Source of the DNA: an uncultured Eubacteriales bacterium
GTDB taxonomy: Bacteria > Bacillota > Clostridia > Oscillospirales > Oscillospiraceae
Length of the DNA: 64,000 nucleotides
Reading direction: 5' to 3'
Assembly: GCA_900549545.1 (NCBI GenBank)
Contig: URPA01000005.1
Span: 1-64,000 of the forward strand
Positions 24,772 through 32,768 of this stretch are shown here, one piece after another (positions within the stretch are counted from its first letter, which is position 1; every line of letters starts with the position of its first letter). Position numbers and translations under genes: made by a program. The notes under the pieces are model-generated. The model was not told the origin of the DNA. It was given only the letters and a program-made list of their open reading frames with translations, and made no database searches.

Positions 24772-25506
24772 ATGATCAAAATTGCGATTTGTGATGATGA
24801 TTCTGTTTCTCTTGAGAGGATTGGCCGGCTCATAGCGCAGCAGCCGGAGCTCCCCCACTCCGAGGCGAAAACCTTTCTCTCCGGTGAATCGCTCCTGAGC
24901 ACGATAACGGAGGATGGCTGGCAGCCGGATATTGCCGTGCTGGACATTGTGTTTGGCAGCGGCAGCGGCATAGACGGTATAGGTCTGGCAAAGGAGCTCA
25001 ACCTCATCTGCCCGAGCTGCTCTATCATTTTTCTCACCTCCCACCTGTGCTTTGCCCCGGACGTATACGAGACGCGGCACAGCTATTTTGTCCTTAAAAG
25101 TCAGGTGGAGGCCAAAATCGGCGCGGCGCTCAAAAAGGCTCAGAGCGAGATAGACAGGCGGGAATTTATCTGCCTGCACTGTAACGCAAAGGATCTGCTC
25201 CTGCCGGTAAACGAGGTGCTTTTCATAGAGCGCAAGCTGAAAAAGACTCTGCTGGTGCAGGCCACCGGTGAAGAATACTGGGTCAGCGCCAAGCCCTCTG
25301 AGCTGCTCTGTGATTTGCAGGAGTCGTCCATCGTCCACTGCCATCAGAGCTTCTGGGTCAATTTGGAGTTTGTCAGCAGAATGAGCTCGGAGAGCTTTCT
25401 TTTGACCTCCGGCCATGAGATACCGATCAGCCGCGGCTTCCGCTCCGAGGCCAAGGCCGCCTTTCACAGCTTTCTCTGCCGGGCCTCCCTGTCCCGGGTC
25501 ATGTAA
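24772..25506 (+). CDS. LytTR-family response regulator
   Basis: 244 residues from ATG at 24772 (MIKIAICDDD) with AAGGAG 5 bases before. The receiver domain (1-120) has the acidic pair CDDD, phospho-acceptor Asp in AVLDIVFG (about 58) and Lys in FVLKSQ. The C-terminal LytTR DNA-binding domain (about 135-240) contains VLFIERKLKKTLL and CHQSFWVNLEFV, typical of AgrA/BlpR-like regulators. Co-transcribed with the sensor kinase. Proposed targets are its own promoter and the divergent secretion operon, given the 21-bp-spaced repeat between them. Confidence 0.92.
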   Translation: MIKIAICDDDSVSLERIGRLIAQQPELPHSEAKTFLSGESLLSTITEDGWQPDIAVLDIVFGSGSGIDGIGLAKELNLICPSCSIIFLTSHLCFAPDVYETRHSYFVLKSQVEAKIGAALKKAQSEIDRREFICLHCNAKDLLLPVNEVLFIERKLKKTLLVQATGEEYWVSAKPSELLCDLQESSIVHCHQSFWVNLEFVSRMSSESFLLTSGHEIPISRGFRSEAKAAFHSFLCRASLSRVM

Positions 25507-25521
25507 AGGCCTTATTTATTC

Positions 25522-25562
25522 AAAAGCACCCCGCTTGCCAAAATGGCAAGCGGGGTGCTTTT
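25522..25562 (+). terminator. Rho-independent terminator after the LytTR operon
   Basis: A perfect 19-bp stem (25522-25540 with 25544-25562), loop AAA, ends in a TTTT run. It lies 15 bases past the response-regulator stop. Confidence 0.92.
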
Positions 25563-25725
25563 CATTATTCTTTTCATTATTCTTTTATCCTTATCGTGTT
25601 TTTGCCGCGCTCTGCCCTCCCTCATATATGCTGCTATCTCAACATATACATTAACAAAACAGAGCCGAAGGCTTGATAGCCCGGCTTTCATTTGCCCGAG
25701 CAAGCGAGGATTGGGAGTGGTTTAA

Positions 25726-25974
25726 GTGCATACTGACATTGAAGAGCGCGCCTGCGAATTGGCGGAGTACATAATTGAAAACAGCGCCACTGTCCGCGCC
25801 GCCGCCGCGCAGTTTGGCATATCAAAATCAACCGTACACAAGGATTTGACGGAGCGCCTGCCGCATATTAAACCGGCGCTGTATAAGCAGGTGCGGGTGC
25901 TGCTGGACCAGAACAAGGCCGAGCGCCATATCCGCGGCGGCATGGCAACCAGAAGAAAATACAAAGGGGAATAA
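25726..25974 (+). CDS. spoIIID: Sporulation transcription factor SpoIIID
   Basis: 82 residues, GTG start at 25726 with GGGAG upstream. The sequence RAAAAQFGISKSTVHKDLTERL is a helix-turn-helix matching SpoIIID, followed by a basic tail (RHIRGGMATRRKYKGE) that also contacts DNA in that family. It is a little shorter than the 93-residue B. subtilis protein. SpoIIID switches mother-cell gene expression from sigma-E to sigma-K programmes, so the host is a spore-former. It is a single-gene unit. Confidence 0.93.
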   Translation: MHTDIEERACELAEYIIENSATVRAAAAQFGISKSTVHKDLTERLPHIKPALYKQVRVLLDQNKAERHIRGGMATRRKYKGE

Positions 25975-25976
25975 GC

Positions 25977-25992
25977 GCAAAAAAGCACAGGC
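25977..25992. repeat. 16-bp direct repeat flanking the multi-hairpin element (left)
   Basis: GCAAAAAAGCACAGGC at 25977-25992 is repeated exactly at 26180-26195, bracketing the element between them. The right copy is also the left half of a terminator stem. Confidence 0.85.
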
Positions 25993-25994
25993 GA

Positions 25995-26180
25995 GAGCCT
26001 CGCAGAGTTCGCCGACTGCGGTCGGCGAATAAAATTAAAATAAGTTTTTTCCGGGGGCATGTACCTCGGAAAAAACATTTTGCACGGAGAGAGTGTATTT
26101 TTGCCCTCCTACGCTGGGCAAAAATGCGCGAAAGAAGTGAAAAACCTTTTGTAGACAAAGGCTTTGCCCTTGTCTACAAG
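25995..26180. repeat. Multi-hairpin intergenic element, copy A
   Basis: This fills the gap between spoIIID and the oxidoreductase operon. Four hairpins in a row are visible: CGCCGAC/GTCGGCG, GTTTTTTCCG/CGGAAAAAAC, TTTTTGCCC/GGGCAAAAA, and TTGTAGACAA/TTGTCTACAA. The same series, with the same connecting sequences, occurs at 39183-39407. No coding frame runs through either copy. Confidence 0.8.
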
Positions 26181-26181
26181 C

Positions 26182-26213
26182 AAAAAAGCACAGGCTTTCG
26201 CCTGTGCTTTTTT
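26182..26213 (-). terminator. Terminator of the 2-oxoacid oxidoreductase operon
   Basis: An 8-bp GC stem GCACAGGC with loop TTTC is flanked by A6 and T6, so it works in both directions: for the minus-strand operon ending at 26229 and for spoIIID. Confidence 0.85.
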
Positions 26214-26228
26214 ATTATAGATTGGGAT

Positions 26229-26768
26229 TTAGCCTCTTGCGGCCAGCTTGCCGGCCTCGAGAGCCTTCATGTTGCCCTCAAGGAATCTCGCCTTGCGCTC
26301 GCCGAGCTCAATGCGGATAGCCTCGCTCATCTTGTCATCGCTGACGATGGGGCACTTCTCCAGCATAGAGCCGAGGATAGCGACGTTTGCGCCCTTGGGG
26401 TTGCCGACTTCCTCGGCAATCTTGTTGGCGTCGCAGTAGACAACAGTGATGTCGTCGCGGGTGCTCTTGCGCTCGATGATGGAGCTGTTGATAACGAGGA
26501 CACCGCCGGGCTTGACCTTGCTCTCGAACTTATCCAGAGAGGGCAGGTTCATGGCGACGATAACGTCGGCCATGTCGACCAGGGGAGAACCGACCTCGTT
26601 GTCGCTGATGATGACGGAGCAGTTAGCCGTGCCGCCGCGCATCTCAGGGCCGTAGGAGGGAAGCCAGGAGACATGCTTGTCATCAAGCATGCAGGCCATA
26701 GCGAGGAACTTGCCGATCAGAAGCATGCCCTGACCGCCGAAACCCGCAAAAATAAACTGTTTCATCAT
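26229..26768 (-). CDS. 2-oxoacid:ferredoxin oxidoreductase, gamma subunit
   Basis: 179 residues. FAGFGGQGMLLIGKFLA at the start and YGPEMRGGTANCSVIISD are hallmarks of the gamma (KorC/PorC-type) domain. Last gene of a four-gene operon (ferredoxin, alpha, beta, gamma) whose enzyme oxidatively decarboxylates a 2-oxoacid to an acyl-CoA with reduced ferredoxin. It lies 3 bases after the beta gene. The substrate (2-oxoglutarate or branched-chain 2-oxoacids) cannot be told from sequence by eye. Confidence 0.92.
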   Translation of the reverse strand: MMKQFIFAGFGGQGMLLIGKFLAMACMLDDKHVSWLPSYGPEMRGGTANCSVIISDNEVGSPLVDMADVIVAMNLPSLDKFESKVKPGGVLVINSSIIERKSTRDDITVVYCDANKIAEEVGNPKGANVAILGSMLEKCPIVSDDKMSEAIRIELGERKARFLEGNMKALEAGKLAARG

Positions 26769-26770
26769 AA

Positions 26771-27517
26771 TTATTCCGCAGCCCCCTTATCTTTATACAC
26801 GCCCAGAGGATAGTAGGGGATCATGTTCTCTTCAAGCCATGTCATTGCCTCAACCGGGCTGAGACCCCAGTTGGTGGGGCAGGTGGACAGAACCTCGATC
26901 ATGCAGAAGCCCTTGCCTTCCTTCTGGTACTGGAATGCCTTCTTGATAGCCTTCTTGGTCTTGAGGATATTCGCGTTGGTGTTGACTGCGCAGCGCTCGA
27001 TGTAGTAAGAGCCGGGGATCTGGGCCAGCATCTCGGACATCTTGATGGGCGCGCCGCACCATGCCTCGTCACGGCCATAGGGAGAGGTGGTGGTCTTCTG
27101 GCCGACAAGGGTGGTGGGGGCCATCTGGCCGCCGGTCATGCCGTAGATAGCGTTGTTGACGAAGATAGTGACGAACTTCTCGCCGCGGTGAGCAGCGTGG
27201 ACTATTTCAGCGGTACCGATGGAGGCAAGGTCGCCGTCGCCCTGATAGGTGAAGACTATGGTGTCGGGCTTGGCACGCTTTGCGCCGGTAGCCACAGCGG
27301 GAGCGCGGCCGTGGGCAGCCTCGTACATATCGCAGTTGAAGTAGTCATAGGCGAAAACGGAGCAGCCGACAGGTGCAACACCCAGCACATTACCGTCGAG
27401 ATTCATCTCGTCGATAACCTCGGCCACCAGGCGGTGGATTATACCGTGGTTGCAGCCGGGGCAGTAATGGAACTGCTTATCGGCCAGCAGCTTTGTCTTT
27501 TCAAATACAACAGACAT
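26771..27517 (-). CDS. 2-oxoacid:ferredoxin oxidoreductase, beta (TPP) subunit
   Basis: 248 residues. HYCPGCNHGIIHR at the start, GDGDLASIG with the later NNAIYGMTGGQ form the thiamine-pyrophosphate/Mg site of the beta subunit. The start follows the alpha stop directly. The length fits short KorB/VorA-type subunits without a ferredoxin insert. It acts in the cytoplasm with the alpha, gamma and small ferredoxin subunits encoded beside it. Confidence 0.93.
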   Translation of the reverse strand: MSVVFEKTKLLADKQFHYCPGCNHGIIHRLVAEVIDEMNLDGNVLGVAPVGCSVFAYDYFNCDMYEAAHGRAPAVATGAKRAKPDTIVFTYQGDGDLASIGTAEIVHAAHRGEKFVTIFVNNAIYGMTGGQMAPTTLVGQKTTTSPYGRDEAWCGAPIKMSEMLAQIPGSYYIERCAVNTNANILKTKKAIKKAFQYQKEGKGFCMIEVLSTCPTNWGLSPVEAMTWLEENMIPYYPLGVYKDKGAAE

Positions 27518-28597
27518 TTATTTGCCCTCCTTCATTTCGAGGATCTTGTTCTTGATCTCTTCGGTGGTGGTGAACTGGCTGCCGCAGTGGCCGATGAACT
27601 CAACGTTCTTTGCGCCATTGATGGCAAGCTTGACATCCTCCAGCATCTGGCCTTCGTTGATCTCAACATCCAGAACACCCTTCACGCCGTCGCGGCAGAC
27701 GGTCTCAGCCAGGTGCTCATAGGGGAAGGGCCATACGGTGATGGGACGGAACAGACCGACCTTCACGCCATCCTCGCGCAGCTCGTCGATAGCGGTCTTG
27801 GCTATACGGGCAACGGTGCCGAAGGCTGTGATGATGAACTCGGCATCATCGGTCTTGTAGTTCTCCCACATCTGCTCGTTGGCTTTCGCCTCGGCATAGA
27901 CGGCCTGAAGCACGTCATTGTGGATGGCGAGATCCTCGGTGTTGATGTAGATGGAGTTGATAACGCCGCGCTTTGCGGGGTCATCGCCGGGCTTCCAGCC
28001 GGTGCAGGCCCAGGGCTTCTTCTCGGGGTCAACCTTGTACTCGCGCATCTCGGGCATCTCAACAGGCTCCATCATCTGGGCGATGATACCATCGGCCAGG
28101 AACAGGACGGGCATGCGATACTGCTCGGCCTTATCAAAGGCGAACATCATGATATCAATAGCTTCCTGAACGGAGGAGGGAGCATAGGTCAGCAGATGGT
28201 AGTCACCGTTGCCGCCGCCCTTGGTGCCCTGGAAATAGTCACCCTGGGAGGCCTGGATGTTGCCAAGGCCGGGGCCGCCGCGCATAACGTTGAGGATAAC
28301 GCAGGGCAGCTGAGCGCCCGCGCAGTAGGATATACCCTCCTGCTTGAGGCTGACTCCGGGGCTGGAGGAAGAGGTGATAACACGGGCGCCGGTACCGGCA
28401 GCGCCGTAAACCATGTTGATAGCTGCAACCTCGCTCTCGGCCTGAAGGAAGCAACCGCCAACCTCGGGCATACGAGCGGACATGTATTCGGGAATTTCAG
28501 TCTGCGGGGTGATAGGATAGCCGAAGAAGAAACGGGCGCCTGCGCGAATGGCGGCCTCCGCGATAGCTTCGCTACCCTTCATAAGAGTCAATGCCAT
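27518..28597 (-). CDS. vorB: 2-oxoacid:ferredoxin oxidoreductase, alpha subunit (VorB-like)
   Basis: 359 residues. FFGYPITPQTEIPEYM, SSSPGVSLKQEGISY and GGPGLGNIQASQGDYF are the signature of alpha subunits that complete the thiamine-diphosphate site. The length (about 350) and motifs resemble VorB-type subunits acting on branched-chain 2-oxoacids, though a 2-oxoglutarate enzyme is also possible. Second gene of the operon, after a two-cluster ferredoxin gene. Confidence 0.92.
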   Translation of the reverse strand: MALTLMKGSEAIAEAAIRAGARFFFGYPITPQTEIPEYMSARMPEVGGCFLQAESEVAAINMVYGAAGTGARVITSSSSPGVSLKQEGISYCAGAQLPCVILNVMRGGPGLGNIQASQGDYFQGTKGGGNGDYHLLTYAPSSVQEAIDIMMFAFDKAEQYRMPVLFLADGIIAQMMEPVEMPEMREYKVDPEKKPWACTGWKPGDDPAKRGVINSIYINTEDLAIHNDVLQAVYAEAKANEQMWENYKTDDAEFIITAFGTVARIAKTAIDELREDGVKVGLFRPITVWPFPYEHLAETVCRDGVKGVLDVEINEGQMLEDVKLAINGAKNVEFIGHCGSQFTTTEEIKNKILEMKEGK

Positions 28598-28611
28598 TTT
28601 TCTATTCCTCC

Positions 28612-28821
28612 TTAATCCTTTTCTATCCTAATCGCTACATCGGGGCAGGTACGCGCACAGGAAGCGCAGCCTATGCACGCCGGCTGATCCACGACCTCTG
28701 CGGGGTGGTAGCCCTTTGCGTTGAGCTTGGTCTTGGAGAGGGCAAGCACGTTTTTGGGGCAGGCCCTAACGCACAAGCCGCAGCCTTTGCAGACAAGCTC
28801 ATTGATTGTCACCTTTACCAT
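28612..28821 (-). CDS. Two [4Fe-4S] ferredoxin, delta subunit of the oxidoreductase
   Basis: 69 residues with two CxxCxxCxxxC motifs: CKGCGLCVRACP (about 12-23) and CIGCASCARTCP (about 49-60). It is the electron-accepting subunit of the adjacent 2-oxoacid oxidoreductase and starts the operon, 14 bases before the alpha gene. Confidence 0.93.
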   Translation of the reverse strand: MVKVTINELVCKGCGLCVRACPKNVLALSKTKLNAKGYHPAEVVDQPACIGCASCARTCPDVAIRIEKD

Positions 28822-28908
28822 GTTTTTACCTCTTTTCTACATTGATTTTGCATTTTTACAATGTTTTGCTAACTTATTAAAACCGCACCATGCGGGAAAA
28901 GACAAAGC

Positions 28909-29619
28909 TTAATCACACAGGCCCTTTATCCAGCTGTCCCAGTCGCGGTGCATATAGGTGTCGATGGGAAGCGGTGTGCCGATATACTTGGGGTCATGCC
29001 CCTCGGCGAGAAACTGGTCGAGCAGCTCCTTGCGCCCGGTGGTGTAGAGAACGGGCGTGCCGGTGATCTCGGAGACCTGCTTTATCATCTCATACCCGTC
29101 GCGCAGCTCGTCCGGTCCTGTCATCTGGGCAAGGTTTGTGTTATTTATCATGCCGGTTATCTTGAGCCTTGAGTGGATCTCCATCTCCTGCTGGAGGTGG
29201 ATTATCTTCTCGACAGTCCCCGCGAGCGGACGGCGGATGTTGACCACGTTGAGAACCTGAAGCGCGCCGGGCTCAAGCGCCTGAAAATCCTGATAAAAGC
29301 GGCCCAGCGCCGTGGCGCCAACCGCGTCCCCGCCGACGTCGAAAACAACATTGTCCCAATCCATATCGAAGGCCGAGGCGACCTCAGCCGGGAGGGACAG
29401 CGTCTCAATACCGGAGCAGGCAAAGTTCGGGGAGACAAGGCGGATCTCCTTCATCTCGGTCATCTTGCCGCGCTCAGTCAGGCGGAAATATGTATTGACC
29501 ATATCCAAATCCAGAAGCTCCGTCCGAGCGCCGGTTCTGGCGGCGTTTATTGCGAAATTCAGGGCAATTTCAGTCTTGCCGCTGCCGTAATTGCCAATAA
29601 GAACAAAAACTTTTTTCAT
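28909..29619 (-). CDS. P-loop NTPase of unknown role
   Basis: 236 residues from ATG at 29619 (MKKVFVLIGNYGSGKTE) with AGAGGTG upstream; an earlier in-frame start is not supported by a ribosome site. Walker A GNYGSGKTE is followed by LLDLDMVNTYFR and VVFDVGGDAVG (Walker B-like), giving a SIMIBI/MinD-like appearance. It has its own consensus promoter and lies 87 bases upstream of the oxidoreductase operon on the same strand, so it may serve that enzyme's maturation or regulation. Family and function are not established. Confidence 0.85.
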   Translation of the reverse strand: MKKVFVLIGNYGSGKTEIALNFAINAARTGARTELLDLDMVNTYFRLTERGKMTEMKEIRLVSPNFACSGIETLSLPAEVASAFDMDWDNVVFDVGGDAVGATALGRFYQDFQALEPGALQVLNVVNIRRPLAGTVEKIIHLQQEMEIHSRLKITGMINNTNLAQMTGPDELRDGYEMIKQVSEITGTPVLYTTGRKELLDQFLAEGHDPKYIGTPLPIDTYMHRDWDSWIKGLCD

Positions 29620-29672
29620 ACCTTCACCTCTTGCGGCAAAGCGCGAAGCCCTACCGCCCTTCATACGGTTTT

Positions 29673-29701
29673 ATTGTACCATTTGACCAAAGCCCCGTCA
29701 A
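29673..29701 (-). promoter_or_regulatory. Sigma-A promoter for the P-loop gene and oxidoreductase operon
   Basis: TTGACG (29696-29701) and TACAAT (29673-29678) are 17 bp apart on the minus strand, with the start predicted near 29666, about 47 bases before the ATG. Confidence 0.8.
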
Positions 29702-29938
29702 TGAACATTTTGACGGTATTGGAAGTAATTTAAGTTGCAACTTGACGAACTTTTTATTCTTTTTCATTTATTTTAATGCAGAATCAGATTTCTGGTGTAT
29801 TTTTGCACTCAAAAATCGAAAAATATTTGTTAAATTTATGTCGATTTGACAGTTCGTACAAAAACGCGATTGACGGACTTTTGTCAAAATGCAACAAAAA
29901 TTCAGTGTTTTTCGCCTTGGAAATCTTTTTCCGGCTAC
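29702..29938. other. AT-rich intergenic stretch
   Basis: Between the promoter of the P-loop gene and the ATP synthase terminator there is AT-rich sequence with no convincing reading frame or strong hairpin. Confidence 0.6.
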
Positions 29939-29974
29939 AAAACAGCCGCCGGGAAAAATCCCGGCGGCTGTTTT
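29939..29974 (-). terminator. Terminator of the ATP synthase operon
   Basis: A perfect 16-bp stem (29939-29954 with 29959-29974), loop AAAA, ending in T-runs on both sides, lies 4 bases past the atpC stop. Confidence 0.93.
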
Positions 29975-29977
29975 GAT

Positions 29978-30247
29978 TCAGCTCAGCTCCTCTGTCTGTA
30001 CCTTGGAGACAAGCAGCGTGACCTCGTTATTATTCACATTGGCAATGCCGTCCCCTACCAGAACGCTCTGCATGGGGCCGTCGTCGCAGCGGTAGCGCAC
30101 AGCGCCCTTTTTCACGGCGCAGAGCATGGAGGCGTGCCCCGCCATCACCCCGATTGAACCGGCGGCGGTGGGTATATTCACATAGCTGACCGCCTTATCA
30201 AAGGCGGAGCCCTCAGATGTGACAAGGCTCAGGTGTATTTTATTCAT
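29978..30247 (-). CDS. atpC: ATP synthase epsilon subunit, short form
   Basis: 89 residues from ATG at 30247, behind GAGGGGG. The beta-sandwich domain is complete: IHLSLVTSEG, GSIGVMAGHASML and NNNEVTLLVSK. The protein then ends at QTEELS, where normal epsilon subunits (about 130-140 residues) continue with a two-helix C-terminal domain. That domain is the part that inhibits ATP hydrolysis in other bacteria, so this enzyme may lack epsilon inhibition. A terminator follows immediately, so the gene is not simply cut. Last gene of the operon. Confidence 0.92.
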   Translation of the reverse strand: MNKIHLSLVTSEGSAFDKAVSYVNIPTAAGSIGVMAGHASMLCAVKKGAVRYRCDDGPMQSVLVGDGIANVNNNEVTLLVSKVQTEELS

Positions 30248-30259
30248 GCCCAAACCCCC

Positions 30260-31639
30260 TCAGCTTCTCTTGGCTATGACCTCGTCGATAGTGCCGCAGA
30301 GCAGGAAGTCCTGTTCGGGCACATTGTCCACCTCGCCGCCCAGAATGGCCTGGAAGCCCTTGATAGTCTCGCTCAGCGGGACATATCTGCCCTCCATGCC
30401 GGTGAAGTTCTCCGCCACGTGGAAGGGCTGGGACAAAAAGCGCTGGATACGGCGGGCACGGGCCACAACGGTCTTATCGTCGCGGCTGAGCTCGTCAACG
30501 CCCAGCACGGCGATGATATCCTGAAGCTGGCGGTATTTCTCCAATATCGCCTGCACGGCGCGGGCCGTCTCATAGTGGGACTTGCCGAGAATATCTGCCT
30601 GCAAAATGCGGGAGGTAGACTCCAGCGGGTCAACCGCCGGGTAGATACCAAGCTCCGAAATTGCGCGGGACAAAACAGTCGTCGCGTCCAGATGGGCGAA
30701 AACTGTGGCCGGGGCCGGGTCTGTCAGGTCGTCCGCCGGGACATAAACAGCCTGCACGGATGTGACGGAGCCGTTTCTCGTGGAGGTTATGCGCTCCTGA
30801 AGGTTGCCCATCTCGGTGGCAAGCGTCGGCTGGTAGCCGACGGCGGAGGGCATGCGCCCCAGCAGGGCCGAAACCTCGGAGCCTGCCTGAGTGAACCTGA
30901 ATATATTGTCGATAAACAGCAGCACGTCCTGCCCGCTCTCGTCACGGAAGTTCTCTGCAATTGTGAGGCCGGACAGCGGCACACGCAGTCTCGCTCCGGG
31001 CGGCTCGTTCATCTGGCCGAAAACCAGTGCGGTCTTGTTGATAACGCCGGACTCGGTCATCTCGTTCCAGAGGTCGTTACCCTCGCGGCTGCGCTCGCCA
31101 ACACCGGCAAAAACGGAATAGCCGCCGTGCTCATAGGCGATGTTGCGGATAAGCTCCATGATAAGCACGGTCTTACCCACGCCCGCGCCGCCGAAAAGGC
31201 CTATCTTTCCGCCGCGGGAATACGGGGCCATAAGGTCAACGACCTTGATGCCGGTCTCCAGCATCTCGGTTGCGGGCAGAACATCGGTAAAGGGTGGGTC
31301 GCTCCTGTGAATGGGCAGGCGCTCGGCCGCGTTGACCGGGCCCTTCTCGTCGATAGGCTCACCCAGAACATTGAACATTCTGCCGAGCGTGGCCTCGCCC
31401 ACGGGCATGGTGATGGGTGCGCCCGTATTGGTCACGGGGCAGCCCAGGGACACGCCGTCAGTCGACGCGAGCGCGATGCAGCGCACGGTGAGATTGCCGA
31501 GCTGCTGCTCCACCTCAAGCGTTATGGAGCGCTCGGGCAGGTCAATGACCACAGCGTCATATATCTCGGGCAAGGACCCCTCCGGGAACTGAACGTCCAC
31601 GACGGAGCCTATGACCCTTTTGACAATTCCTTTTTCCAT
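30260..31639 (-). CDS. atpD: ATP synthase beta subunit
   Basis: 459 residues from ATG at 31639 (MEKGIVKRVIG) with GGAGG in place. Catalytic motifs are intact: Walker A GGAGVGKTVLI, GERSREGND with the catalytic Glu, and LLFIDNIFRFTQAG. Normal length. It forms the catalytic sites of F1 with alpha. Order in the operon: a, c, b, b'-delta-alpha fusion, gamma, beta, epsilon. Confidence 0.97.
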   Translation of the reverse strand: MEKGIVKRVIGSVVDVQFPEGSLPEIYDAVVIDLPERSITLEVEQQLGNLTVRCIALASTDGVSLGCPVTNTGAPITMPVGEATLGRMFNVLGEPIDEKGPVNAAERLPIHRSDPPFTDVLPATEMLETGIKVVDLMAPYSRGGKIGLFGGAGVGKTVLIMELIRNIAYEHGGYSVFAGVGERSREGNDLWNEMTESGVINKTALVFGQMNEPPGARLRVPLSGLTIAENFRDESGQDVLLFIDNIFRFTQAGSEVSALLGRMPSAVGYQPTLATEMGNLQERITSTRNGSVTSVQAVYVPADDLTDPAPATVFAHLDATTVLSRAISELGIYPAVDPLESTSRILQADILGKSHYETARAVQAILEKYRQLQDIIAVLGVDELSRDDKTVVARARRIQRFLSQPFHVAENFTGMEGRYVPLSETIKGFQAILGGEVDNVPEQDFLLCGTIDEVIAKRS

Positions 31640-31728
31640 ATCGTTCCTCCATGCGGCAATACTCACCGCACAAGTATTGGATTATATCTCTTTATCGGGC
31701 ACCAAAATGAAGCCCAGCGGCAGCGGGT

Positions 31729-32604
31729 TCATTTGCCGAGTGCTTGTGCGCCGCCGACTATCTCGGAAATCTCCGTAGTGATGGCCGCCTGTCTCGCGTG
31801 GTTGAGCGCAAGGCGCAGCTCCTCAAGCATCTCCTCGGAGCTGTCGGCGGCGGAGTTCATGGAGGTCATCCGCGCGGCGTGCTCCCCGGTGCGGGCGTCA
31901 AGCATGACGGAAAAGACGCTGCTGTCGATATATAGCTCCACAAGGGCGTTGAGCACGCTGTCCTTATCCGGCTCGTAAATATAATCCGAGCCGCCGGCAC
32001 TCTTTTCGCTCTCCTGCTCCGCATCGCTTTCAATGCTGACAGGCAGCAGCACAAGAGTCTCGGGCTTCTGGCGCATGACAGAGTAAAACTTCTGATAGAC
32101 CATGACTATCTCATCGGCCTCACCGCTGAGGTAGAGCTGCTTGAGATAATCTGTCACCTCTCCGGCGTCCTTTGCATTTGGCAGATCGCTCAGCTCGGAG
32201 AAGCGGCGGCGGACCTCCATTCCCGTCCCCTCTATCAGATCCTGCCCCCAGCTGCCGCAGACGACAAGAAAATGCTCCTCATTGCAGTTTTTAATCTGCT
32301 CCTCGGCAAACTTCAAAACCGCGCTGTTATACACGCCGCACAGCCCCCTGTTGCCGACAAAGAGCACAAAACACACCCGCTTTTTCTCCGCTCTGGGCGC
32401 GAGATAAGGGTTATCCGGCTCAGCATTGCCACGGGAGACATCCTCAAGGGCTTCGCGGCTCTTCTCCGCCATGGCCGCAAGCGAGCCTCTCGCCTCCTGC
32501 GCACGGCGCAGCTTGGAGGCGGCCACCAGCTTCATGGATTTTGTTATCTGGCGTATGCTTTCAACGCCTTTTATTCGCGCCTTGATGGCATGGGTGCTTG
32601 CCAT
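31729..32604 (-). CDS. atpG: ATP synthase gamma subunit
   Basis: 291 residues, ATG at 32604 with GGAGGTGGA upstream. N-terminal IKARIKGVESIRQITKSMK and C-terminal RMTSMNSAADSSEEML with LALNHARQAAITTEI are the coiled-coil rotor helices of gamma. Normal length. It is separated from the upstream alpha gene by about 160 bases holding an AT-rich inverted-repeat element. Confidence 0.96.
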   Translation of the reverse strand: MASTHAIKARIKGVESIRQITKSMKLVAASKLRRAQEARGSLAAMAEKSREALEDVSRGNAEPDNPYLAPRAEKKRVCFVLFVGNRGLCGVYNSAVLKFAEEQIKNCNEEHFLVVCGSWGQDLIEGTGMEVRRRFSELSDLPNAKDAGEVTDYLKQLYLSGEADEIVMVYQKFYSVMRQKPETLVLLPVSIESDAEQESEKSAGGSDYIYEPDKDSVLNALVELYIDSSVFSVMLDARTGEHAARMTSMNSAADSSEEMLEELRLALNHARQAAITTEISEIVGGAQALGK

Positions 32605-32627
32605 GAATCAGTCCACCTCCCCTTGAT

Positions 32628-32768
32628 AATTTTAATGAAGAATGAATAATGAAGCCGCTTCGCTGATGAATAGTGAATAATTAAAGAATTTTTCTTTCCC
32701 CGCAGCGGCTTTTCAATCGTCCCGCAGGGACACCATAATTATTCATCATTCATTATTCATTATTAATT
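32628..32768. repeat. AT-rich inverted-repeat (MITE-like) element inside the atp operon
   Basis: The left arm starts near 32628 (AATTTTAATGAAGAATG...) and the right arm 32737-32768 is its inverted form (TCATTCATTATTCATT...TTAATT). The interior contains further GC pairs (GAAGCCGCTTCG and CGCAGCGGC). The right arm overlaps the stop codon of the alpha-fusion gene. No coding frame. Confidence 0.75.

Noticed and set aside
27188..28615. 475-codon plus-strand open frame opposite the oxidoreductase operon
   Set aside because: Both strands are open because of GC-rich codon use; the minus-strand proteins carry all the family motifs.
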